From positions 62,001 to 126,000 of the forward strand of contig JACPUC010000006.1 in the NCBI GenBank assembly GCA_016192455.1: a stretch of DNA of 64,000 nt, written 5' to 3'. Position 1 is the first letter of the stretch; each line of letters opens with the position of its first letter. Under the pieces are notes generated by a model. It ran no database searches, had not been told where the DNA came from, and was given only the letters and a program-made list of their open reading frames with translations. Made by a program: the position numbers and the translations under genes. This stretch comes from Candidatus Tectimicrobiota bacterium. Lineage in GTDB: Bacteria; JACPUC01. This document shows positions 9,069 through 17,987 of this stretch, piece by piece.

Positions 9069-9150
9069 GCGTGTCGCAGCGGGCGGGATGTTCAGAGCCG
9101 TAGGGGCGGGCGAGGATCAATGATCCTGCCCCGCCCTCCGAGTCGCCCCC
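9069..9150 (+). repeat. Dispersed palindromic repeat, copy 1
   Basis: This segment begins gcgtgtcgcagcgg, contains gatgttcagagccgtagggg and ends ccgccctccgagtcgccccc. The same order of blocks occurs inverted at 35091-35159, differing mainly in the central loop (here gaggatcaatgatc; there a few bases). The core is an inverted repeat ggggcgg / ccgcccc. It looks like a non-autonomous REP/MITE-like element in the spacer beside a broken operon. Confidence 0.75.
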
Positions 9151-9221
9151 GCTAAGTCGCCAGCCTCATCTCAGCCATCCAGAGCCGCTCAAGTGAGGTA
9201 TGTGCCGTACCTTCGGCACCA

Positions 9222-9656
9222 CTAATGATGTCCCGGCATTGTTATCATGGGTGCGATCCTGGTGCGCGACTCCTCCCGCGCCAGGGTGACGGCGCTACGC
9301 GCCGCCTCGGCCTCCCGTTTGGCCTCCGGCACGCGGGCGTGCGCCGCCGCGAGCTCCTGCCTGGCGGCGTGGACGAGGTGCTCGGCCCGGCGCAACTCGG
9401 CCTGCGCCACCTGCGAGTCGAGCTGGGCGATGAGCGCTCCCTCCTCGACCCGCGCCCCTTCCGCGACCAACAGGCTGGCGACGGCGCCGGCTACCTTGGC
9501 GGCGACGGCGGCCTGCTCCCCTTCGATGCGGCCGCTCGTCTCCAGGGTGCCGTCCAGGGCCGCCTTTGGGGGCCACAGAGAGTACCCCGCCGCGACGAGC
9601 GCCAGAGACGGAAGGATGAAGATCAGGAGTTTTCTTCGCAGCTTCATCGTCGCCAT
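9222..9656 (-). pseudogene. HlyD-family membrane-fusion protein, truncated
   Basis: The N-terminal third of an efflux adaptor: a membrane anchor (about 8-26), then TSGRIEGEQAAVAAKVAGAV, the first half of the biotinyl-lipoyl domain, and the beginning of the coiled-coil hairpin (about 85-130, Ala/Glu/Arg-rich). The family is usually about 320-350 residues; here similarity stops near TLAREESRTR and an unrelated tail gives a stop after 144 residues. The second hairpin arm, second lipoyl half and beta-barrel are missing. The tail of an ABC-2 permease on the same strand at 6391-6555 fits the other end of the same operon, so the ATPase and most of both partners were lost. Confidence 0.8.
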
Positions 9657-9716
9657 CGTCGAGTTGTGAATCCGAGGCGCGCCCGCACCATCGGTCGGAC
9701 GTGCGCCGGCCAGGCA

Positions 9717-10091
9717 TCAGCGGGCGATGAGCTTGCCGCGCAGCATCCCCATCTGGCAACTGAAGGGATACTCGCCCGGCTTGTCGATCTTGAACTCGAG
9801 GGTGACGTCCTCTCCTGGCGGCAGCGCGGCGCTCTTTTGGAAGTCGGGGAAGACGATCATCTCGGAGCAGGCGGCGGTCTCCTGGCGGGTGAACGTCAGG
9901 CGCACCGGACGGCCGGCTTGCACCATGATGAGGTCGGGGGTATAGCCGCCCTTCACGGTAACGCGCGCCTCCTGCACGCCGGAGGAAGCGACCGAGGCTT
10001 CCACGCCGCGCTTCTTTCCAAAGAAGAACCAGAGGATGAACCCCGAAACCGCCAACCCGGCGGCCGTGACGATCCAGGCCGCGGCATCCAT
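9717..10091 (-). CDS. Membrane-anchored cupredoxin-domain protein
   Basis: 124 residues: one transmembrane helix (about 6-24), a short basic linker, then a cupredoxin domain. Potential copper ligands are Cys75 in ETAACSE, Cys112 in FSCQMGM and Met114/Met116. The histidine found in blue copper sites at the first position is replaced by Cys, as in the EfeO-like cupredoxin_1 group. It probably holds or delivers copper on the outer face of the membrane. It starts at 10091 with GGAGGT nearby and lies 2 bases downstream of copA, so the two are surely one transcript; in related genomes this pair also occurs together. Ligand assignment is from pattern alone. Confidence 0.85.
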   Translation of the reverse strand: MDAAAWIVTAAGLAVSGFILWFFFGKKRGVEASVASSGVQEARVTVKGGYTPDLIMVQAGRPVRLTFTRQETAACSEMIVFPDFQKSAALPPGEDVTLEFKIDKPGEYPFSCQMGMLRGKLIAR

Positions 10092-10093
10092 GC

Positions 10094-12727
10094 TTACACC
10101 TCCCGCATCGTGAACCGCCGCAGGCGATTGGCGTTGCTCACCACGGTGACGGAGCTGAACGCCATGGCCGCGCCGGCGATGATAGGAGAGAGGAGGAGAC
10201 CGAAGAAGGGGTAGAGCACCCCGGCCGCGATGGGGATGCCAAGGGCGTTGTAGATGAAGGCCCCGAACAGGTTCTGCTTGATGTTGCGCATCGTCGCCCG
10301 GGAGATGGCGATGGCGTGCACGACGCCGCGCAGGCTGCCCTTGATGAGGGTGATGTCCGCCGCTTCGATGGCCACGTCGGTGCCAGTGCCGATGGCCAAG
10401 CCTACGTCCGCCTGCGCCAGCGCCGGCGCATCGTTGATGCCGTCCCCCACCATCGCCACGACCTTCCCCTCGGCCTGCAGGAGGTGAACGTTCTGCGCCT
10501 TGTCCTCGGGCAGCACCTCGGCGAGCACGCGGTCGATCCGCACCTGCCGCCCGATGGCCGCCGCCGTGCGGGCGTTGTCGCCGGTGAGCATGATGACCTC
10601 GAGCCCCAGCCGCTTGAGGGCTTGGATCGCCGCCACGGAGTCCGCCTTCACGGTATCGGCGACGGCGATGATGCCCGCGGCGCGCCCGTCGATGGCGACG
10701 AACATGGGCGTCTTGCCGTCGTCGGCGAGTGCGGCGCTGGCCTCGGCGAGCGGTCCCGGCTCGATGCCGCGTTGGCGCAGGAGCTTTAGGTTGCCGAGAA
10801 GGACGTGGCGGCCCTGCACGCGCGCCTCGACGCCGTGCCCGGGGATGGCCTGGAACCCCTCCGCCGCCTCCAGGCTCAGGCCGCGCCCCTCGGCGCCCCG
10901 CACGATGGCCTCGCCGAGCGGGTGCTCGGAGCCGCGCTCGACCGAGGCGGCGAGGCGCAGCACCTCGTCGTCGGTGAATCCCTCGCTCACCCGCACATCG
11001 GTGAGCGACGGCTCGCCGACGGTGATGGTGCCGGTCTTGTCGAGGACCACGGCCCCGATGCGCTGGGCGGTCTCCAACGCCTCGCCGTTGCGGATCAGGA
11101 TGCCGTGTTCCGCGCCCTTGCCGATGCCGACCATGAGGGACATGGGGGTGGCGAGACCCAGGGCGCACGGGCAGGCGATGATGAGCACCGTGACCGCGGT
11201 GATGAGGGCGTAAACGACGCGGGGGGAGGGACCGAAGTCGAACCAGACAACGAACGTCAGGACGCCGATCACCATCACCACCGGCACGAAGTAGCCGGAG
11301 ATGACGTCCACGAGCCGGGCGATGGGGGCCTTCGAGCTTTGCGCTTCCTGGACCATCTTGACGATCTGCGCCAGCATGGTCTCCTTGCCCACCTTCGTCG
11401 CCTTGAACCGGAAGCTGCCGGTCTTGTTCAGGGTGGCGCCGATCACCTCGTCGCCAGCGTGCTTCTCGACCGGGATCGACTCGCCGGTGATCATCGACTC
11501 GTCGACGGTCGAGCTCCCCTCGATGACCTCGCCGTCGACCGGGACCTTCTGGCCGGGCCGCACGATAACCACGTCGCCGCGCAGCACCTCCTCGACCGGG
11601 ATGTCCTGTTCCCGCCCGTCCCGGAGCACCCGCGCGGTCTTGGCCTGCAGGCCGATGAGCTTCTGGATGGCCTCGCTGGTGCGGCCCTTGGCGCGCAGCT
11701 CGAGGGCCTGGCCGAGCACCACGAGGGCGATGACCACCGCCACCACGTCGTAGAACGGCTCCACGTTGCCTTCGGGGAAGATCGACGGCGCCAGCACCAC
11801 GACCGTCGAGTAGAGCCAGGCGGCCGAGGTGCCCAGGGCGATGAGGGTGTTCATGTTCGCGGAGCGGTGCCGCAGGGCGGCGACGGCGCCGGTGAAGAAA
11901 TGCTGGCCGGACCAGAAGAGCACCGGCAGCGTCAACAGCCCCAGGCCGCCCCAGATGAGGCGGATGCTGCTGAAGCTGAGGTCGCGGAGGCCTGGGAAGT
12001 AGGAGGGGTACCCGAGGATAATGACGGGGAGGCTGATCACGGCCGCGAACCAGAACTTCGCCAGCAGGCCGTGGTACTCTCGTTCGCGCGCCTCTTGCTC
12101 GCTCGGCGTCCCCGGCTCTTCCCCCTTCTTCGGACGATAGCCGTTGGCGGCGATCGCCGCCTCGATGGCTGCAACCGAGGTTTCGGCCGGCAGGTAGCTG
12201 ACGCGCGCCGTCTCCGTCGCCAGGTCAACCGTCGCTGCCAGCACGCCGCGCACCCGGCCCAGCGCCCCCTCCACCTTGGTCACGCAGGAGGCGCAGTGCA
12301 TCCCCGCAATGCCGACTGTGAGCTTCAGCACGCCTGTCTGGAACCCCTTGGCTTCGATGGCCTCGATGATGCGCGGGACCTCGATGCGGCTGGGGTCGTA
12401 GCGCACCGTCCCTTCGCCGGCGGCGTGGTTCACGTGCGCCGCCATCACCCCCGGCAGCGCCGCCACCGCCACGCGAATCGTCTCGGCGCAGTGGTGGCAG
12501 GTCATGCCGGAGATCGGCAGACGCAGTTCCTCGGCGGCATCGACCGCTGCAGGCTCCGCGGCCTGATGTTCGCCGCGAAGCGCCGCGGGGAGGTACTGCT
12601 GTGGAGCGGCGTCGAACCTCGCGGCGCAGGCGTCGCTGCAGAAGCAGAACGTGGCGCCGTCATACGACCGCGAGGCCGCCGCGGCCTCCTCATCTATCTC
12701 CATGCCGCACACGGGGTCTGTTGCCAT
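10094..12727 (-). CDS. copA: Copper-exporting P1B-type ATPase
   Basis: 877 residues in the order: YHS metal-binding domain (TDPVCGMEI at 3-11, CFCSDAC 28-34), two heavy-metal-associated domains (MTCHHC, Cys77/Cys80; MHCASC, Cys145/Cys148), membrane helices from about 224, actuator TGES at 414-417, membrane CPC at 519-521, phosphorylation site DKTGT at 563-567, then TGDN and [10 protein letters not shown] hinge motifs. CPC with two N-terminal CxxC domains is the signature of Cu(I)/Ag(I) export ATPases. The ATG at 12727 is chosen because the YHS domain starts there; an in-frame ATG at 12736 is possible. It is followed by the cupredoxin gene and preceded by the Rieske gene on the same strand. 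CsoR nearby is its likely regulator. Confidence 0.95.
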   Translation of the reverse strand: MATDPVCGMEIDEEAAAASRSYDGATFCFCSDACAARFDAAPQQYLPAALRGEHQAAEPAAVDAAEELRLPISGMTCHHCAETIRVAVAALPGVMAAHVNHAAGEGTVRYDPSRIEVPRIIEAIEAKGFQTGVLKLTVGIAGMHCASCVTKVEGALGRVRGVLAATVDLATETARVSYLPAETSVAAIEAAIAANGYRPKKGEEPGTPSEQEAREREYHGLLAKFWFAAVISLPVIILGYPSYFPGLRDLSFSSIRLIWGGLGLLTLPVLFWSGQHFFTGAVAALRHRSANMNTLIALGTSAAWLYSTVVVLAPSIFPEGNVEPFYDVVAVVIALVVLGQALELRAKGRTSEAIQKLIGLQAKTARVLRDGREQDIPVEEVLRGDVVIVRPGQKVPVDGEVIEGSSTVDESMITGESIPVEKHAGDEVIGATLNKTGSFRFKATKVGKETMLAQIVKMVQEAQSSKAPIARLVDVISGYFVPVVMVIGVLTFVVWFDFGPSPRVVYALITAVTVLIIACPCALGLATPMSLMVGIGKGAEHGILIRNGEALETAQRIGAVVLDKTGTITVGEPSLTDVRVSEGFTDDEVLRLAASVERGSEHPLGEAIVRGAEGRGLSLEAAEGFQAIPGHGVEARVQGRHVLLGNLKLLRQRGIEPGPLAEASAALADDGKTPMFVAIDGRAAGIIAVADTVKADSVAAIQALKRLGLEVIMLTGDNARTAAAIGRQVRIDRVLAEVLPEDKAQNVHLLQAEGKVVAMVGDGINDAPALAQADVGLAIGTGTDVAIEAADITLIKGSLRGVVHAIAISRATMRNIKQNLFGAFIYNALGIPIAAGVLYPFFGLLLSPIIAGAAMAFSSVTVVSNANRLRRFTMREV

Positions 12728-12831
12728 GATTCCCATCCCTTGCTCTGCGATGGTAAGCGCGGCGCTGCCGCGATGGTGTGGTCTGCCTCGCCGCGCTCCG
12801 CTGCTGACCCCAAAGCGCTGGGGACCGGCGT

Positions 12832-13269
12832 TCACGCCTTGCGGGTGACCATCACCTGATCCCCGCGCAGGGCCACCTGGAGCTCCTCGAGGGGACGCGG
12901 CGGCGGGCCGCCCACGTTGCGTCCGAAGAGGTCGTAGTGGCCGTTGTGGCAGGCGCACCAGATGTGCGCAAGGTCCTCGCGGTACTGCACGGTGCAGGCG
13001 AGGTGCGTGCACACCGCGTTGAAGGCCCGCACCTCACCGCCGGGCGTCTTGATGACGATACCGGGAATGCTGCCAAAACGGAAGATCTTGCCGCTGTTCG
13101 GCTGGAGCTCGCCCGTTTTCGCGGCGACCACGGTGGGTTGCCCCGCCGACGCCAACTTTGGCGGCAGGAGGAAGCGGAACGCCGCCTGAAAGATGGTTCC
13201 CGCCCAAAGGAGGAACCCACCTCCCAGGAACAGATTGCTGAAAGTTCGCCGACTGAGGAGCCGTTTCAT
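12832..13269 (-). CDS. Rieske [2Fe-2S] protein with N-terminal membrane anchor
   Basis: 145 residues. An N-terminal RRTF-x-NLFLGGG region gives a Tat-like signal anchor, followed by a Rieske fold. Box 1 is CTHLAC (cluster ligands Cys87 and His89, disulfide Cys92) and box 2 is CACHNGH (Cys105 and His108, disulfide Cys107), so all six residues needed for a high-potential cluster are present. The size and topology match the Rieske subunit of cytochrome bc-type complexes, but no cytochrome b lies next to it. It sits between the flavoprotein gene (13034-14488) and copA, with GGGAGG eight bases before the 13269 ATG. Its role may be in an electron path linked to the flavoprotein; that is inference. 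Confidence 0.85.
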   Translation of the reverse strand: MKRLLSRRTFSNLFLGGGFLLWAGTIFQAAFRFLLPPKLASAGQPTVVAAKTGELQPNSGKIFRFGSIPGIVIKTPGGEVRAFNAVCTHLACTVQYREDLAHIWCACHNGHYDLFGRNVGGPPPRPLEELQVALRGDQVMVTRKA

Positions 13270-14488
13270 CGTCGTATCCTCCCAGCCACGCATGGCTACC
13301 GGACCCATTGCCAGGAAAGCTCAACCGCCGCGCCGGCCGCGTCCGCCGCGGTCGCATCCACTGGAGGAGGGCGCGGCCGGCCTGGCGTCGGAACTCGAGC
13401 CAGACCGCCCGGTACCGTTCATCGCCCCGCAGCACCGCCAGGGCGGACGCCCGTACCGCCTCGTTTTCGGTCAGCACTCGATACGCCAGCTTCGGGAACG
13501 AGTAGAAGAACGTTGCGACCCTCCGCGCCCAGGCGAGCTCGGGGCAGAGCTCGCGCCGCAGGGCAGCTTCGTAGCGCACAAGCGCGGCAGCGTCCTCGGT
13601 GGCGCCGAGGAGGCTGTCGGCTGCAAGCTGGCCGCTGCGCACGGCGTAGTAGATGCCCTCGCCGATGAATGGATCGACAAGCTCCGCCGCATCCCCGGTG
13701 AACAGGCAGCGCCGCGTGCCGAACTGGGCGCCCCTCCGCGGATGCAGTGGGATCGCCCAGCCTCCCCGGTTCCTGAGCAAGGAGGCGGCGGCGAGGCGCT
13801 CGCGCGAGACGTACGAGGTGTAGTAGGCTTTCAGACTGCCGATCCGCCCTTTCAGTCCCCCCACGCCGACCGACACATGGTCGGCCTTCGGGAAGACCCA
13901 GGCGCAGCCGAAGGGGATCGTGCCGAACTCGATCCGCACCTCGTCCCCCAGGGCACCGAGGCGCGGCTTGCCCACCGCCACCTCGCTCTCCAGAGCCAGG
14001 GCCACTTGGCGCTCCCGCCGCCGCCCGAGCTGCCGCGCCACCGTGCTGGCGGCGCCATCCGCCGCAATGAGGAAGCGCCCCTCGTAGTCGTGCCCGCGGG
14101 TGGTGACGACGATGGCATCCGCTGCTTCCCTCACGCGCAGGACGCGCTCCCCGGTGCGCGCCTCTCCGCCTCGCCGCAGGGCCGCCTCGAGGAGGTAGGC
14201 GTCGAAGCGTTCGCGCATTGTCATGTACCCAAGGGGACGCGCCGCGCGGAAGTGGAAAGAACGCTCTCCCCGGTAGCTGAGGGTCATGCCCCGCACCGTC
14301 CGCTCCACCACGGAGTGGAAACCGGGAGCCAGCACCTTGTCGAGTTTCAGGGAGAGGCAGCCGGCGCACACCTTGGGGCGCGGGAAATCAGCCTGATCAA
14401 GGCCGAGGACGCGCCATCCGGCCGCAGCCAAACTTTCCATGGCCGTTGATCCCGCTGGTCCGAGACCGACAATAATCGCGTCGTACAT
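13034..14488 (-). CDS. Geranylgeranyl-reductase-family FAD oxidoreductase
   Basis: The first roughly 390 residues form a p-hydroxybenzoate-hydroxylase-fold flavoprotein: dinucleotide site VGLGPAGSTAMESLAAAG at 8-25, the PxPKVCAGC motif typical of geranylgeranyl reductases (about 36-44), and the second FAD motif CLFTGDAAELVDPFIGEGI. Such enzymes reduce isoprenoid double bonds of lipids or quinones. The reading frame continues about 95 residues beyond the usual C-terminus, out of frame over the first 236 bases of the Rieske gene. That tail has no family resemblance and suggests either a lost stop codon or a small sequencing error near 13300. An isoprenoid- or quinone-modifying job fits the adjacent methyltransferase-like membrane protein. 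Confidence 0.8.
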   Translation of the reverse strand: MYDAIIVGLGPAGSTAMESLAAAGWRVLGLDQADFPRPKVCAGCLSLKLDKVLAPGFHSVVERTVRGMTLSYRGERSFHFRAARPLGYMTMRERFDAYLLEAALRRGGEARTGERVLRVREAADAIVVTTRGHDYEGRFLIAADGAASTVARQLGRRRERQVALALESEVAVGKPRLGALGDEVRIEFGTIPFGCAWVFPKADHVSVGVGGLKGRIGSLKAYYTSYVSRERLAAASLLRNRGGWAIPLHPRRGAQFGTRRCLFTGDAAELVDPFIGEGIYYAVRSGQLAADSLLGATEDAAALVRYEAALRRELCPELAWARRVATFFYSFPKLAYRVLTENEAVRASALAVLRGDERYRAVWLEFRRQAGRALLQWMRPRRTRPARRLSFPGNGSGSHAWLGGYDDETAPQSANFQQSVPGRWVPPLGGNHLSGGVPLPPAAKVGVGGATHRGRRENGRAPAEQRQDLPFWQHSRYRHQDARR

Positions 14489-14539
14489 GGCTCGCTCCCG
14501 ACCCAGCGCGACGGCCGCCTGCCGCGCCGGGCGGCATCG

Positions 14540-15283
14540 CTACGGCTCGGCCTCCGTGGGTTGCCGAACCGGTGGAAGCAGGCCCGCCGGCGCCTGGCGT
14601 TCGCCTCGTCTCCTCGCCAGACGCGGCAACAGGAGGTAGCGCCAATCTCTCCCCCGCGGTATGAACATCGGCACTTGCTGCCGGTAGAGTGCGTAGTCCA
14701 GACCCCACTGCGCGGACAGGACCTGCTCCTCGCGCCGCGCCAAGCGGCAGTAGGCCCAGACGATCAGCGGCGCGAGGAGAACCGTCGGGATCGTGGGCCA
14801 GTGGATGACTTGGCCGAGGATCGCCAGGAAGATGCCGACATACTGCGGGTGTCGGACGATGCCGTAGAGTCCGGTCGTGGCGAGACGCTGTTCCTTGCGC
14901 GCCCGGTACACCTCCCGCCAGCCTTCGATGAGCAGCGAGAGGCCGGAGAAGACGAGGAGGTAGCCGACCATCATCTCGATGGAGATCATCAGGGGTCCCC
15001 AGCCGAAGAGGCTGGCCCACAGATGGCCGTTCTCGTGCAGCCAGGGGATGCGCAGGCCGAGCCACCCCGTCAGGAAGTAGATGGTCAAGGGGAAGCCGTA
15101 CATCTCGGCATAGAGCGCGATGATGAACGCCTGCACCAGGCCGGCGCGGCTCCACTCCCGCCAGCTCTTCGGCGCCACGAAGCGGTAGAGCACCCACGAG
15201 GCGATGACCACCATCACCAGCGTCAGCTCCCACACGCCTCCCAGCGGCAGACTTGCCTCAAACCCGATCGGTGCCTCTTCCAT
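14540..15283 (-). CDS. Isoprenylcysteine/phospholipid methyltransferase-family membrane protein
   Basis: 247 residues with about five hydrophobic helices. The C-terminal region TGLYGIVRHPQYVG, followed by a helix and LARREEQVLSAQWG-x-x-Y-x-x-Y, is the SAM-binding signature of the ICMT/PEMT superfamily (RHPxYxG ... EE). Members methylate lipids or prenylated substrates; many bacterial ones, including NnrU-like proteins, have no known substrate. It lies 52 bases upstream of the geranylgeranyl-reductase-like gene on the same strand, which suggests joint modification of a membrane isoprenoid. The role in a copper cluster is not explained. The start has no strong ribosome site, so a few residues of uncertainty remain. 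Confidence 0.8.
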   Translation of the reverse strand: MEEAPIGFEASLPLGGVWELTLVMVVIASWVLYRFVAPKSWREWSRAGLVQAFIIALYAEMYGFPLTIYFLTGWLGLRIPWLHENGHLWASLFGWGPLMISIEMMVGYLLVFSGLSLLIEGWREVYRARKEQRLATTGLYGIVRHPQYVGIFLAILGQVIHWPTIPTVLLAPLIVWAYCRLARREEQVLSAQWGLDYALYRQQVPMFIPRGRDWRYLLLPRLARRRGERQAPAGLLPPVRQPTEAEP

Positions 15284-15542
15284 TGCTGTTCGGTACCATG
15301 AGGAAAAGGGTCAGTCCCGGTTGTGGTTTCCTCGCGCCGCCAACCAGGGCAGCCGGCACGCGGCCGGAGGTCCTGCTCGCCGCCCGCGGCTCGCGGCCAC
15401 CGCAGCGGCCTCTCCTGAATGCTCAAGGACTCTCCACGACTATCCCTCTCACGGCCCGGGAAAGCTGCCGCGTCATGCATCGAAGTCCTTCAACTTGCGC
15501 GGCGGAGCTGACAGCCCAGCCTCGGCAGCGTTCTTAGCGATC

Positions 15543-15854
15543 TCAGGGCCGCAGCCCTGGCTGCCGGAGGAGCACCAGGATCTCCTCGACCTTGTCGCGC
15601 TGCGCCTCGCTGCCGCCGCTGCGCAGGGCCTCCGCCACGCAGGTGAGGAGGTGGCGGCGCAGCAGCAGCTCCTCCACCTTGCCGATGGCGGCTGCCGCGG
15701 AGCGAAGCTGCGCCAGAACTTCCATGCAGTAGCGCTCCGTGGCAACCATTTGCTGGATGCCCCGGAGTTGCCCCTCGATGCGCTTCAGGCGCATGATGAC
15801 ATCGCTTTGCGCTCCGCGATCCGCAATCACCCCCGTGGCCGGCGCCGGTGTCAT
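15543..15854 (-). CDS. csoR: CsoR-family copper-sensing repressor
   Basis: 103 residues, all helical. The core VIMRLKRIEGQLRGIQQMV is the DUF156 DNA-binding helix. Metal ligands Cys43, His68 and Cys72 follow the C-x(24)-H-x3-C spacing of Cu(I)-sensing CsoR rather than the His-rich set of RcnR or the Cys-His pair of FrmR. Apo-protein would bind GC-rich dyads and release DNA on Cu(I). GGAGGG lies four bases before the ATG. The location within the minus-strand run ending in copA, and a GC dyad at 17961-17977 at the head of that run, support control of the whole module by this protein. Confidence 0.9.
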   Translation of the reverse strand: MTPAPATGVIADRGAQSDVIMRLKRIEGQLRGIQQMVATERYCMEVLAQLRSAAAAIGKVEELLLRRHLLTCVAEALRSGGSEAQRDKVEEILVLLRQPGLRP

Positions 15855-15903
15855 GGTTCCCTCCGCGAATCGACGATGGGCCGCGGCTTCTTGCTGAAAC
15901 CCC

Positions 15904-16947
15904 TCACAACGCTCCCTGGCCGAACGAGATGCTGTGCGGCCCCGGCCAGAGGGGGAGGCTGGTGGTGACGGCCTCGCGCTCGGGATCGATGATGACGAGC
16001 CGGTTCGAGCCGGTATTCACCGTGAGGTACATCAGCCCATCCGGACCAACGGCGAGGTGCTCCGGTTGCTGGCCGACCTCGAGGCGCCGGCGCACCTCCA
16101 GCGTGGTGGCGTCGATGACGGTCAGGAACGTCGAACCGCGCACGCCGACGTACACCTTCCCGCCATCCCGCGTCACCGCAACGGCATGCGGCGCCTTCCC
16201 CACCGTGATCTTTGCCAGGCGCCTCTTCGCCACCACATCGAGCACGGTAAGGGTGTCATCCTGCTCATCCGTGACGTACAGCCGCGTGCCGTCCGGGCTC
16301 ACCGCCACGTGGCCCATCATCGAGCGACCGACCGGCAGGACGGCCACCTCCTTCGCCGTAACGGGATCAACCACGGAGAGGGTCGTCCCCATGTTGAGGA
16401 CGTAGAGCGCCCGCCCATCCGGAGCAAACTCCAGGTGAAAGGGTGGCTCGGTGAGGCGAATCGTGCGCACGATGCGCTGCGTCGCGGTATCCAGGACGAG
16501 CAACTGCTTGGCCGCCACGTAGAGGAGCTTCCCATCAGGGCTGACCGCCATGTGATGGGAGATGTCTCCGACATCGAGGGTGCGGACGACGCGGCGGGCG
16601 GCGAGATCAACGATGGAGATGACCTTGCCGCCCATGTTCGCCGTGTAGAGGAAGCGCCCATCCGGGGTGACCGCCCCGCCGTGGGGGGCGCCCTCCACCG
16701 GAATCGTGGCGCGCACGGCGCCTTGCGCCAGATCGATGACCGCCACATTCCGCGCGTCGCCCATCGGGATGAAGGCGAGCGTCGAGCCTTGATTGGAGCG
16801 CGGCGTTTCTGCGGCCAGGCGCCCCTGGCTGCCGTTCTCCTCGCCGCCCGCCTCGGCGGCGGCAGGGAGGCTGAAGAGAAGCAGCCCGGCAAGGAGCAGA
16901 ACGGGGGACAGCGAGACGGTGGTGCGTAGCGGAAGTTTCGTGATCAC
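15904..16947 (-). CDS. Exported YVTN-family beta-propeller protein
   Basis: About 347 residues: signal peptide with hydrophobic core (LSPVLLLAGLLLF) cut near AEA, then seven blade-like repeats with the TPDGRFLYTAN / SPDGKLLYVA / SPDGTRLYVTD motif and intervening DLAxxxVVxTIxVG strands. These propellers are periplasmic or surface proteins; some bind partners in copper or nitrous-oxide systems, but no enzymatic site is evident. I favour the GTG start at 16947 because AAGGAG stands seven bases upstream; an in-frame ATG at 16965 would add six residues. It is next to csoR on the same strand. A role in periplasmic copper handling is possible but unproven. Confidence 0.8.
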   Translation of the reverse strand: MITKLPLRTTVSLSPVLLLAGLLLFSLPAAAEAGGEENGSQGRLAAETPRSNQGSTLAFIPMGDARNVAVIDLAQGAVRATIPVEGAPHGGAVTPDGRFLYTANMGGKVISIVDLAARRVVRTLDVGDISHHMAVSPDGKLLYVAAKQLLVLDTATQRIVRTIRLTEPPFHLEFAPDGRALYVLNMGTTLSVVDPVTAKEVAVLPVGRSMMGHVAVSPDGTRLYVTDEQDDTLTVLDVVAKRRLAKITVGKAPHAVAVTRDGGKVYVGVRGSTFLTVIDATTLEVRRRLEVGQQPEHLAVGPDGLMYLTVNTGSNRLVIIDPEREAVTTSLPLWPGPHSISFGQGAL

Positions 16948-17040
16948 GAAGGCACTCCTTCTCATCAGAAAGACGCGGAGAGGAGGGCGGCACGGCGGCT
17001 TGCGCGCGGGAGGGCGCAGATTTCGCCGCCTGCTTCCGCC

Positions 17041-17331
17041 TCAACTGCGAACGATCGGCTTCTGGCCGTCCAGCTCCTCGGCAGGCGCCGGCGAAGCACT
17101 CAGGCGCTTCCCCCCTTCGTCCACCTGAGGAACCTCCGCCGCCGGCTTGGCGCCCCCGCAGCAGCTCGACGCCGCGACCCGCGGAGCGCCTTCTGATCCC
17201 TGCGTGTCATGGTGGTGCTGCCCCTCCCCATGCTTGCCGCCGTGGCTGTGGCTGCCGCATCCCATGCCAAACCTGTGCATGAGGAACATGAGTCCACCAA
17301 AGAGAAGCAACGGGATGAGGTATTCGAACAT
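17041..17331 (-). CDS. Small His/Cys-rich membrane-anchored protein
   Basis: 96 residues: one N-terminal helix (3-20), then a metal-binding-looking stretch with GCGSHSHGGKHGEGQHHHD and, later, SSCCGG. The second half is hydrophilic and without a known domain. Proteins of this design (DUF2933-like anchor plus His tail) are common near copper ATPases. AGGAG lies eight bases upstream of the ATG at 17331. By location it is probably a metal buffer in the copper operon; binding is inferred from composition only. Confidence 0.65.
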   Translation of the reverse strand: MFEYLIPLLLFGGLMFLMHRFGMGCGSHSHGGKHGEGQHHHDTQGSEGAPRVAASSCCGGAKPAAEVPQVDEGGKRLSASPAPAEELDGQKPIVRS

Positions 17332-17646
17332 TCAAGCATCTCCTGCGCGGCGCTGGGCCGCGATATGAGGTGCTGGGGAGTGCATGCCTCCGCGCCGCCA
17401 CGCGCTTGCTTTGCTGGCGCGGCGCCTGGCAGTCACGCCCCGGTAGGACTCCGGCATGGGCACCGGCCTCGCCTCCGACCACGAGCGCCATGCTGCGCCG
17501 CCGAACCCGGCACCTTCCAGGGTGAGCAGGGTGCGACTACGCGATGGACACCTTCGCCGAGGCTCGATGCACATCAGCACGCCGACCTGGGAGGGATGAC
17601 GCCGATTCCCAGCCGGAAGTCCCGCAACGAAGGGGCGAGAAGGGTG
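17332..17646. other. Spacer without a recognised gene
   Basis: About 315 bases between two small minus-strand membrane genes. Short open frames on both strands are Arg/Ala/Pro-rich and show no domain, membrane helix or ribosome site that would single one out. Confidence 0.4.
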
Positions 17647-17925
17647 CTACCCGCGCGGAGGGTGGAAGCGCTTGCCGAGCGCGAGTCGAGAAGGCAGGCT
17701 GAATCGAGGCAGAGCCAGGAGGGAGAGGAAGACGAGCGTCGCCACCGGGGTCCAGCCGAGGAGGGCCAACGGGCAGCCTTGCGGGGCGCGCGCCGTGCAC
17801 AGGCTGTCGTGCTGCGCGCCGAGGCCGACGACGAAGAGGAGCGCCAGGGTGAGGAGCGCCATGACCGTGACGGCCGCCGCGGGGTTACGCCAACCGATTG
17901 TCACACGCGCGAACGTGCGCCGCAT
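17647..17925 (-). CDS. Small two-helix membrane protein of unknown function
   Basis: 92 residues with two predicted transmembrane helices (about 18-36 and 55-72) and a pair of cysteines (DSLCTARAPQGCPLALLGW) in the loop between them, which would face the periplasm if the basic N-terminus stays inside. I do not recognise a family. It is the first gene after the candidate copper-responsive promoter at 17988-18016, with TAGGA four bases upstream of the ATG at 17925. The position suggests a role in the copper module; the paired cysteines could bind Cu(I) or form a disulfide. Confidence 0.55.
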   Translation of the reverse strand: MRRTFARVTIGWRNPAAAVTVMALLTLALLFVVGLGAQHDSLCTARAPQGCPLALLGWTPVATLVFLSLLALPRFSLPSRLALGKRFHPPRG

Positions 17926-17960
17926 GATCCTACCCGCTCGCCGTCAACCGAAAGGGCCGA

Positions 17961-17977
17961 ATGGGGTACCCCCCCAT
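17961..17977. promoter_or_regulatory. GC dyad, candidate CsoR operator
   Basis: The sequence atggggtacccccccat is an interrupted palindrome (ATGGGG / CCCCAT) with the G/C-tract-TA-C-tract character of known CsoR sites. It lies between the -10 of the promoter at 17988-18016 and the first gene of the copper run, where bound repressor would block initiation. CsoR itself is encoded 2 kb downstream on the same strand. Confidence 0.5.
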
Positions 17978-17987
17978 GGTATAATCT

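Noticed and set aside
10805-12859. Long open frame on the plus strand opposite copA (684 residues)
   Set aside because: It mirrors the copA coding strand, is rich in Arg, Ala, Gly, His and Asp as expected for antisense of GC-rich genes, and has no domain; copA is unmistakable on the other strand.
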